50,313 nucleotides of DNA from an uncultured Bacteroidota bacterium (GTDB lineage: Bacteria > Bacteroidota > Bacteroidia > Chitinophagales > LD1): assembly GCA_903919075.1 (NCBI GenBank), contig CAIXGR010000045.1:1-50313 (forward strand). The letters are read 5' to 3'. Shown piece after piece: positions 26,360 through 33,540 of this stretch. Position 1 is the first letter of the stretch; every line of letters begins with the position of its first letter. A model generated the notes under the pieces. That model was not told the DNA's origin and did not search any database. It worked only from the letters and a program-made list of their open reading frames with translations. The position numbers were made by a program, and so were the translations under genes.

Positions 26360-27379
26360 TTAAAATTCATTATCAATTTTCAAATTGGTAACCTTTCCTT
26401 TTTTCCAGGCAGTAAAATCTCTGGTGTAATTCTTTTTATTGCCTGAAGTTAATTCGGGAGCATCCAACGTGCTTAAGTTCGGTTTACCTGCATTAACCCA
26501 TGCAGTATACCAAAAATCGGCAGTGGCTGATATGGATAAGCGTATTTGCTCTTCAATCATACCATTTAACGCTTCGTGAAATTTACGAGCGTATTCATCG
26601 GTATGAATGGGCTGGTTGAATTTGTTTTTCAAAATAACACCATTGCTATCTAACTGGTACATTTGCTCGGGTTTATAATTTGCCCGTAGCCTTTTTTCGA
26701 TAAGCAGTACAGAGTCTGCCAATTGGTGTGTATGTTTAATAATGCGCCAGGTTTCTTTTGTTACGTCATCAATATATTTTGCATTGCCGGTATATAAGTT
26801 GTACTTATCACCGAACATTTCAGGGAGCTGAGCTTCCCAAAAAGCATGTATACCGGTTTGCCCGCTTAATTGCCCATCGTGATTGAGGTTGGTGTGCAGT
26901 GGCATATTTGCATCGCCGAGATAATGACCCAAATCGGACGCGAGAAGTAAAATTTCAGTTTTCCTTTTTTGTTTAAATGCAGTAGTTAGTTTAGCGGTCA
27001 TTTCCTGTATATACCAAGGCAGACTACCATTTTTTTGAAGAAAACTATCTTTATAAGCTTCATAAGCTTCTTTAGGTGCTCGTGGTAGACTATCAACTGA
27101 TTTATCGAAAGCCTCAATATCTATGTAATGGCGTGGGACTTCGGTTTTAAAGTTGTAAGTGTGTTTTCTGATATCAGGTACCCCTGATTCCTCAGTTATA
27201 AAATCTGCGTGATTGTAAAAAAATCTGCGCATTTCATCGGGTAGTGCAAATATGGCTGCTTTGTTAATATGCTGATGCCCCCAATACCCCCAAGAGCACA
27301 AAGTTAATACACCGGTGAGGAGTATTGTAGCATAAAATAATTTCCTGAATTTGTTTGACCAGTTTTTACTTTGTAGCAT
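26360..27379 (-). CDS. Zinc-dependent phospholipase C / S1-P1 superfamily hydrolase
   Basis: A signal segment (ATILLTGVLTLCS) precedes WGYWGHQHIN, where cleavage would leave the N-terminal Trp that ligates zinc in this superfamily. Further ligands are visible: Asp in VPDIRKH, His in PRHYIDIE, the GHYLGDANMPLH block (His, Asp +4, His +10) and HAFWE. The last motif, His-x3-Glu, matches the zinc phospholipase C pattern, whereas S1/P1 nucleases have His-x3-Asp. The enzyme is exported. Substrates may be phospholipids or nucleotides; the choice of phospholipase is my inference from the ligand set. It lies downstream of the receptor/DUF5689 operon on the same strand but beyond a terminator. Confidence 0.78.
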   Translation of the reverse strand: MLQSKNWSNKFRKLFYATILLTGVLTLCSWGYWGHQHINKAAIFALPDEMRRFFYNHADFITEESGVPDIRKHTYNFKTEVPRHYIDIEAFDKSVDSLPRAPKEAYEAYKDSFLQKNGSLPWYIQEMTAKLTTAFKQKRKTEILLLASDLGHYLGDANMPLHTNLNHDGQLSGQTGIHAFWEAQLPEMFGDKYNLYTGNAKYIDDVTKETWRIIKHTHQLADSVLLIEKRLRANYKPEQMYQLDSNGVILKNKFNQPIHTDEYARKFHEALNGMIEEQIRLSISATADFWYTAWVNAGKPNLSTLDAPELTSGNKKNYTRDFTAWKKGKVTNLKIDNEF

Positions 27380-27488
27380 TTGTTAAAACATTTATTGTAG
27401 CTAATACGAAATAAGTAAAAACATTGAATTAGTGTGCTACTATAAATTTGCCTGCTTTAAAAATTTTTGCCATTTTGTGTTAAGAAGT

Positions 27489-27587
27489 AATTGTAGATAC
27501 CGTTTGCAAAAGCAGAGGTGTTTGCCTCATTTAATTCGCTTTCTAATTTTAGAAAGCGAATTAGTTTGCCCCAGTATATCTACAATT
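27489..27587. repeat. Nested inverted-repeat (multi-hairpin) element
   Basis: Terminal 11-bp inverted repeats (27489-27499 with 27577-27587) enclose a small GAGG/CCTC hairpin (27515-27528) and a perfect 14-bp hairpin (27532-27545 with 27550-27563, loop ATTT). The layout resembles a MITE-like or REP-like palindromic element or a structured RNA. Confidence 0.7.
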
Positions 27588-27620
27588 GATAATTCGAAAA
27601 TAGCGGGATGGTGAATAATG

Positions 27621-27662
27621 AAACAAATAAGCCCCGATATAAATGTCGGGGCTTATTTGTTT
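27621..27662. terminator. Terminator of the receptor/DUF5689 operon
   Basis: A perfect 17-bp stem (27621-27637 with 27646-27662) has a GC-rich top and AT-rich base. It gives T-rich ends on both strands and follows the last DUF5689 gene. Confidence 0.85.
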
Positions 27663-27697
27663 ACAACGATTGGTTATTCTTAGTGTTGTTAGTGATT

Positions 27698-28519
27698 TTA
27701 GTTATCACAAGGACGTGGGCCATATAGCGTCACTTCGCTGGTATCGCGCAAAGTTAATTGCGGAATGTTATTTTTATCGCCGGAATATACAGCGAGTACT
27801 GTACCATTGCCAGGAAGTACAATGCTATTAGCGAAATTGGCATATTTACTGGTGTAAATTACAGCAGTATCAGCAAGGCTACCTGAGCAAGACTCAAGTG
27901 CTATACCTGCTCCCGTTTTTGATGAATAATAGGGATGCGTAATTTCCCCCTTCTTAACTTGTACATTGTCTAGTTCAATTAATTCTGACTGCAGTGTATT
28001 GTCGTGTAATTGAGAAATTGAAACCACCTTAGGAACTACTGTTATGCCCCACTTGCCGGGAAATATATAACTGGCGATTAAGCTTGAAGCAATTCCCATA
28101 GGAGTATTTGTGTTATCCAAAGCACCTGCTATTTGATACAGGCCGTAATTATTTACCAATACAAGGCCTTTTAACTTAATAAATAATCTGCGGCCAATGG
28201 GATATTTCGAGAACAGGGAGCTTACATCCAACATAAGCATAATACCACCGGTTGAATCTTGTACCACCAGCTGCTTGTAGTAATTACCTGACTGGTCATC
28301 GCCTACTACAACAACTGAAACAACAAGGTCTTGTGTAATTGTTACTGTTTCATTAAGGTTAGGAGCAGATAGGGCCTTAACCGCGTTTACTGTAGTGTTT
28401 GCGGAGATGCCGGCAGGGTCAGTACCATTGCCCGGAGGTGAATCGGGATGTTCTTTTATACAGGACGATATGCCTATCAGAAAAACAAGCAATAATAAAT
28501 TTAAAATGTATTTTTTCAT
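27698..28519 (-). CDS. DUF5689 domain lipoprotein, copy 2
   Basis: A lipoprotein signal (LLLLVFLIGISSC) is followed by a DUF5689 domain. Visible landmarks are VSVVVVGDDQSGNYYKQLVV, QDSTGGIMLML, IGRRLFIKLKGL and QSELIELDNVQV. It should be attached to the outer membrane. The repeated short beta strands suggest an OB-like fold (inference). It is a paralogue of the next gene with the same length (273) and clear similarity throughout, so it arose by tandem duplication. It is the last gene of the operon led by the TonB-dependent receptor. Confidence 0.82.
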   Translation of the reverse strand: MKKYILNLLLLVFLIGISSCIKEHPDSPPGNGTDPAGISANTTVNAVKALSAPNLNETVTITQDLVVSVVVVGDDQSGNYYKQLVVQDSTGGIMLMLDVSSLFSKYPIGRRLFIKLKGLVLVNNYGLYQIAGALDNTNTPMGIASSLIASYIFPGKWGITVVPKVVSISQLHDNTLQSELIELDNVQVKKGEITHPYYSSKTGAGIALESCSGSLADTAVIYTSKYANFANSIVLPGNGTVLAVYSGDKNNIPQLTLRDTSEVTLYGPRPCDN

Positions 28520-28585
28520 ATATTTATCTTTGTCAATTTTATTTTCTTGTATAGCTGAACTATTATTCTAAAACACTACTTTTTA

Positions 28586-29407
28586 CTAATCGCAGGGGCG
28601 TGCGCCAAATAAGCTAATCTCGCTGGTATCACGCACGGTTAATTGTGGAATATTATAGTAATCGCTTAAATAAAGGGCTACAACACTTCCGTTACCACTT
28701 GGAACTACGCTATTTGCAAAGTTGGCATATTTACTGCTGTAAATTTCAGCAGTTTTGCCAGGAATTGCACAAGACTCAAGTGTTATACCTGCTCCATATT
28801 TTAATGAATAGTAGGGGTGTGTTAGGTTGGCTGAGATAACCTGGACATTATCTATTTCAATCAATTCCGCCTGTAGCGAATCGTTTGGCAATTTGGAAAG
28901 GGAAACTACTTTAGGCATAATAGTAATGCCCCATGCACCGGGAACAATGTAGCGGCCAAATAAGTCCGATGGGATACCCTGAGGAGTGTTCGTATTGTCA
29001 ATATATGATGCTAGCGAATATATTCCGTAATTATTTACCAAAATCATGCCCTGTAACTTGACAAATAATCTGCGACCAACGGGGTACTGTGTGTAAATGT
29101 AAGTACCACCCAATAAAAGAATGATACCACCGGTTGAATCTTGTATGGCAAGTTGTTTATATAAATTGCCTGATCTGTCATCACCTACTACAACGGCTGA
29201 AATAATAAGGTTTTGGGTTATTATAACGGTTTCGTTTACGTAATTTTTAGGCGATAGCGTTCTTAATGCTTTAATTGTTGTATTTGCAGTAATATTGGTA
29301 GGATCGCCATTTAGCACAGGCGGTTCTGCCGGGTGATCCTTAACACAGGATGAAATACCTACCAGAAAAACTATCGATAGAAAACTATTTAAAATATATT
29401 TTTTCAT
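28586..29407 (-). CDS. DUF5689 domain lipoprotein, copy 1
   Basis: The protein has a lipoprotein signal (SIVFLVGISSC) and the same DUF5689 layout as its neighbour: ISAVVVGDDRSGNLYKQLAI, QDSTGGIILLL, VGRRLFVKLQGM and QAELIEIDNVQV. Both copies end in RDTSE...G.RPC-type residues, with a terminal Cys that could pair with an earlier Cys. It lies 44 bp after the TonB-dependent receptor and 66 bp before copy 2, so one transcript is likely. A SusD-like role as surface lipoprotein partner of the receptor is inference; no SusD homologue is present. Confidence 0.82.
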   Translation of the reverse strand: MKKYILNSFLSIVFLVGISSCVKDHPAEPPVLNGDPTNITANTTIKALRTLSPKNYVNETVIITQNLIISAVVVGDDRSGNLYKQLAIQDSTGGIILLLGGTYIYTQYPVGRRLFVKLQGMILVNNYGIYSLASYIDNTNTPQGIPSDLFGRYIVPGAWGITIMPKVVSLSKLPNDSLQAELIEIDNVQVISANLTHPYYSLKYGAGITLESCAIPGKTAEIYSSKYANFANSVVPSGNGSVVALYLSDYYNIPQLTVRDTSEISLFGARPCD

Positions 29408-29451
29408 ACAACGAGGTTTATTAATTTAAAGTTCCTGGTTTTATTTTTCTT

Positions 29452-32238
29452 TTAATTCATTCTAAACGCTACCGTAAACATATAAGTTGCACCATACATG
29501 TATGTATATTTTGGCGGATAGGTATTCGGGTTTTTTGCTCTGAAGTCAAAACGTAATTGTTCTCTTCCGTTGGTAATAAAGTCGGTATTATTAGTAATGT
29601 TGGTTGCACTTAAGTTAAATGCTAAATAATATCTGTGCTTTCTGTTAATGCTTTTAAAGTCGTTGTTCAATAGCCAAGAGTAACCTGCTGAAAAATTCAT
29701 AACAAATTGTCCATTCAATCTCTTCTGGTCTAATATCGAGTTCCAGGTAGTACTGTTGGGAACAACATTCACAATAGCATCGTTGGACCTTTGGGCCGGG
29801 TTAACGGATATCCACATCCAATCGTAATAATTTATGTTAGCGCTAACATTCCAAAATTGCGGCGAACGATAACTAAGGCCGAAAGCAGTAGCCAACTGTG
29901 GCATATTGGGCAAACTGTAGCCTTTCCAATATACAGTTTCATTACTACCAACCACAGTAGCTGAATTATCTTCAGTAATAGTGGCTGATGGGCGTGAAGT
30001 ATAAATATACCTACCTACTGAAGCTACTGCGGTAGCCGAAAAACCTTTATATATTTTTACTTCAATAGCACCTTCGCCACCTATGCGCATTGTGTTTATG
30101 CCTGTAAGTGTATAATTTACATTGGTGTACAGGTCATCGTCATAAAATCTAAGCGTTTGTGTTTGATTATTTTGCTGCGTAAAGTAAAATGTAGCAGTAG
30201 CATTAATCATGGCCGACCGGTATCTGTATCCTGCTTCGGCTGTATATATTTGTTCGCTTTTTAGCCCGCTTACAATCTGGTTGCGAGTATCGGGTGAGGT
30301 AAGTACGTCATTAATAGAGGGCGCCTTGGTAAAATATCCGGCATTTATAAATATATAGTTTCTTTTATCAAACTTGTAGTTAAGGCCGCCTTTAAAAGCA
30401 TAATCCAGAAAAGTTTGTGTGGAAGAAGGGCCTAGAGAACTGGTAGGGAATAAGCCATTTAAAAACAGACCATTCCGCCAGAATGCAGTAGTGCTTAGCT
30501 GGCCGGCGAAAAAGAATGATAGTTTTTTGTAATGAAATTCTGGCTGCACCCAAATATTGCCATGATGAGTTGTTGTACTATAATCATACGAATATTTGTC
30601 GCCTACTTTAACCAAATGGTTAGGGGTTGTAAGGTTGTTTTGAACTACACTATCGTTGCCCGGATAGGTTAACTGAGCATATTGATTCACATCAAGATAA
30701 TATTGCCCGCCTAGCAAGTCGGCTACTTCCTTATAACTTTCAACTTGCTCAAACTGATAAGTTAATCCTGCACTAAGGCTAACGTGGGTAGTAAAATCAG
30801 CATTGTAGGTAGTATTGAAGTTAAAAGATTTTTGGGCAGTTACGCTATTTCCGATAATATAGTGCGAGTCGTTAATACGCATATTTTGCCCTTTTCCGTC
30901 AACATTTACAATGCTATCATAACTATTGCGGTTCATGTTGTATATATTATCCCAGTTTATTTGGCGAACATTCACATCGTTTTTGAACTGTTGTTCTGCA
31001 TAAGCTTTTAAGAGTGTATCTCTGGTGTAGCTAGGCATGTTTCTGTAATAATCCGGAAGTGGGTCCTGTGCATTGTTCCAGTCTAAGGCAGAAGATTTTC
31101 TTTTGCCAAACGAAAAGCCTGCGGCAAGCATTAATTTAGATTTATCATTAATTTTCCATTCGTCATTTAATGTAAATGAGGGACGGAAAACATTGCTAAT
31201 ATTGGCATTACGCATTTGGCCGTTCTGATAGCCCCATCCTGGGTTATAATAGTTAGAACCAGCTAAATTATAGGCTTCCATTGTGGTGGCCACTGCTCTA
31301 CCATTTTTTGTTGGGTTGCCATAAGTTGAAAGGCTTAGCGTATTATTAGTGCCAAACTTTTTATCTATAGCAAAATAGTATGAATAACCATCATAAAAAG
31401 TACCCTGAACATAGCCTTGCTGTGCCCAGCGGCGTATAAATGATGCTGTAATAGCCCAGCCGCCTTTTAATATGCCTGTTGAGTAGCTGGCTAAAATACG
31501 GTTGCGGAAATTACGGTCGGCAACTGAATAAGAAACCCTTAAACCTTTTCTTTGAGCTGAAGCACGGTTATCAAAGGTGTAGCTACCACCTACATCTCCA
31601 AATGAATTTTCGCTAGGCGATAAACCCATGATACCTGTTCTCTGTCTCATTATACTATATAAGCCACCTATTGATGGTGTTGAACCACTTGCAAGGTCAT
31701 TGAGGGGAACTCCATTCAAATAAACACTTTCAAAATCTCCACCATAACCTCTGCTTTTAAATGATGCTCTACCAAATGTAAATGCTGCGGTTGAACTAAA
31801 AAGATCCCTTTGTGCGCCAGCATACATAGCAGATTGATTCCCAATGTCCTGCAAATCAGTTTCAGTCAGTGTGGAAGTAGAAGAATTTTCCTCCAACTGG
31901 CGTTCTGCTTCCTCTTCTTTTTTTAGTTCCTCCTGTGGCATTTGCATTGCTACCTGGTTTACTGCGGTTTCTGGCGAAGTAATTTCTAACTGCTGGGTAT
32001 AAAGGCCGTGGGTGTCATCTTTTATTTCTAATGTATATTTTCCATAAGGCACATTAGCAATAACATAATTGCCCGATACATCTGTAGCAGCAGTAAAATT
32101 GGTACCTGGTATACTTACCGTTGCAGCAATTACGGGTTTTCCGGTTAAATCATCTTTTACCACCCCTTTAATAGTACTTGTTTGAGCAAATAATTGGGCT
32201 GTAATTAGCAACAAAGAAAGAAGTAAAATGTTTTTCAT
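29452..32238 (-). CDS. TonB-dependent outer-membrane receptor
   Basis: The 928-residue precursor has a signal peptide (KNILLLSLLLITAQLFAQ), then a carboxypeptidase-like regulatory domain (STIKGVVKDDLTGKPVIAA through GKYTLEI, residues 21-95). A charged linker rich in Glu follows (EELKKEEEAERQLEENS), then a plug domain (FKSRGYGGDFESVYLNGVPL) and a 22-strand-type barrel rich in Tyr/Asn ending in Met-Asn. It imports a substrate across the outer membrane using TonB energy. The C-terminal barrel resembles oligo-substrate receptors without SusD. It is the first gene of the operon; a -7-like TATTTTTG lies at 32277-32270. An S1/P1 nuclease gene diverges from it. Confidence 0.93.
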   Translation of the reverse strand: MKNILLLSLLLITAQLFAQTSTIKGVVKDDLTGKPVIAATVSIPGTNFTAATDVSGNYVIANVPYGKYTLEIKDDTHGLYTQQLEITSPETAVNQVAMQMPQEELKKEEEAERQLEENSSTSTLTETDLQDIGNQSAMYAGAQRDLFSSTAAFTFGRASFKSRGYGGDFESVYLNGVPLNDLASGSTPSIGGLYSIMRQRTGIMGLSPSENSFGDVGGSYTFDNRASAQRKGLRVSYSVADRNFRNRILASYSTGILKGGWAITASFIRRWAQQGYVQGTFYDGYSYYFAIDKKFGTNNTLSLSTYGNPTKNGRAVATTMEAYNLAGSNYYNPGWGYQNGQMRNANISNVFRPSFTLNDEWKINDKSKLMLAAGFSFGKRKSSALDWNNAQDPLPDYYRNMPSYTRDTLLKAYAEQQFKNDVNVRQINWDNIYNMNRNSYDSIVNVDGKGQNMRINDSHYIIGNSVTAQKSFNFNTTYNADFTTHVSLSAGLTYQFEQVESYKEVADLLGGQYYLDVNQYAQLTYPGNDSVVQNNLTTPNHLVKVGDKYSYDYSTTTHHGNIWVQPEFHYKKLSFFFAGQLSTTAFWRNGLFLNGLFPTSSLGPSSTQTFLDYAFKGGLNYKFDKRNYIFINAGYFTKAPSINDVLTSPDTRNQIVSGLKSEQIYTAEAGYRYRSAMINATATFYFTQQNNQTQTLRFYDDDLYTNVNYTLTGINTMRIGGEGAIEVKIYKGFSATAVASVGRYIYTSRPSATITEDNSATVVGSNETVYWKGYSLPNMPQLATAFGLSYRSPQFWNVSANINYYDWMWISVNPAQRSNDAIVNVVPNSTTWNSILDQKRLNGQFVMNFSAGYSWLLNNDFKSINRKHRYYLAFNLSATNITNNTDFITNGREQLRFDFRAKNPNTYPPKYTYMYGATYMFTVAFRMN

Positions 32239-32442
32239 GCTTAGCTTTAGTTGAGTGTGTGTATCGCGGCAAAAATATTATTATAATTTCACTAAAAAAC
32301 TTTTTTTGTTAAAATCACATGTTATCATTATGTTTCGTTAATGTTACTCGTTACGAAATATGAGAAAAGCACAGTTGAAATATTACATTTGCACCCTTGA
32401 TTTTTTTAATAGTTTTAAATATATAAGTAATCCTATAATTCC

Positions 32443-33204
32443 ATGAAATCAAAAATTTTCCTGACAGTTATTATTTGCTTTTGCTTACATTCCATTTGTA
32501 ACGCATGGGGGGCAGCGGGCCATAAAATAGTAGCAAAAATTGCCTTTAATCGTGTAAGCCCTGCAGTAAAAGACTCTATTAGTAAATACCTGGGCTATAC
32601 TACTGTTGAACAGGCTGCCGTTTGGATGGATGAAATAAAGGGGGACCATACTTATGACAGTTTAAGTGTTTGGCATTATCTGGATATACCCAAGGGAGGA
32701 TTAGTAGATACCCTAAGTCCGCCCAATATTGTATGGGCTTTAAAAAAAGTTATTGGCGAACTTAAAAACAGACAAAATTATCCGAAAGATCATGTTGTAA
32801 TGGATATAAAAATTCTCTTCCATTTAATGGGCGACCTTCATCAGCCTTTGCATACCGGTTTTCCGGGCGATAGGGGTGGTAACGATGTAAAAGTATATTA
32901 TGGTGCAAACCTTACCAACCTGCATAAAGTTTGGGATACCGAAATTTTGGAAAATGAAATACTGGGCGCCCCTTTAGATTGGGCAAACACCAAGCACCTT
33001 AGTAAGGAGGAATTGAGTAAAATACAACATATTGACCTTATAGAATGGGCAAATGACTCGCGTTCAAATTTAGATTCAGTTTACGCTTTCAAGAATGGTA
33101 CTTTGAACCATAAGTATGTTAAACGCAGCGTTCCTATTATTCAAAAGCAATTATTGAAGGGGGGGCTACGGTTGGCTACCTTGCTTCAGGTAATTTTCGG
33201 ATAA
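32443..33204 (+). CDS. Secreted S1/P1 nuclease
   Basis: The signal peptide ends in SICNA, leaving mature Trp in WGAAGHKIVAKIAF, exactly as in S1/P1 nucleases, where the N-terminal Trp and the following His bind zinc. The remaining ligands fit: Asp in WMDEIK, His in WHYLDIP, HLMGDLHQPLH (His, Asp +4, His +10) and LHKVWD (His-x3-Asp). The family cuts single-stranded DNA/RNA and can remove 3'-phosphates, acting outside the cytoplasm. At 253 residues the length is usual. It diverges from the TonB-dependent receptor operon with 204 bp between them, so shared regulation is plausible. A TACATTTG -7-like element lies at 32383-32390. Confidence 0.93.
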   Translation: MKSKIFLTVIICFCLHSICNAWGAAGHKIVAKIAFNRVSPAVKDSISKYLGYTTVEQAAVWMDEIKGDHTYDSLSVWHYLDIPKGGLVDTLSPPNIVWALKKVIGELKNRQNYPKDHVVMDIKILFHLMGDLHQPLHTGFPGDRGGNDVKVYYGANLTNLHKVWDTEILENEILGAPLDWANTKHLSKEELSKIQHIDLIEWANDSRSNLDSVYAFKNGTLNHKYVKRSVPIIQKQLLKGGLRLATLLQVIFG

Positions 33205-33540
33205 AATTATTTTTGAGTTATAGTAAACTACTTTTCCATATTATTATATATAAATGTTCATTAATCATATTTTAAATTGCGGATTTTATAGCAGTTACCG
33301 GAATTAATAGTATTAGTAACAATGCTTCATCTGCAGTAATAAAATTACAGCTCAGAAGTAAGAACGTGTTTAATAAAAAACTAAAGCAGGCAGCCCTTTT
33401 TTCCAAGGGCTGTTTCTTTTTATATTAACAAAGTTAACTAGTATGTCTTTGAAAAGTCCTTTTATGTTTGCCCCTGATTTAAAATAAGTTCTTTTTAGCG
33501 AAGTTATTGTGATTAATAACATAGTGAAAACATATATTTA
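33205..33540. other. Intergenic region with terminator
   Basis: These 336 AT-rich bases contain a hairpin terminator at 33391-33420 and presumably the promoter of the next gene. No gene is visible. Confidence 0.65.
33391..33420 (+). terminator. Intrinsic terminator
   Basis: Stem CAGCCCTT (33391-33398) pairs with AAGGGCTG (33405-33412), followed by TTTCTTTT. It is about 190 bases after the nuclease stop codon. Confidence 0.75.

Larger units (their letters stand above)
27380..27697. other. Intergenic region with folded repeat and terminator
   Basis: These 318 bases hold a 99-bp nested inverted-repeat element (27489-27587) and a strong bidirectional terminator (27621-27662). I found no coding potential; short open frames here carry no recognisable protein. 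Confidence 0.75.
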
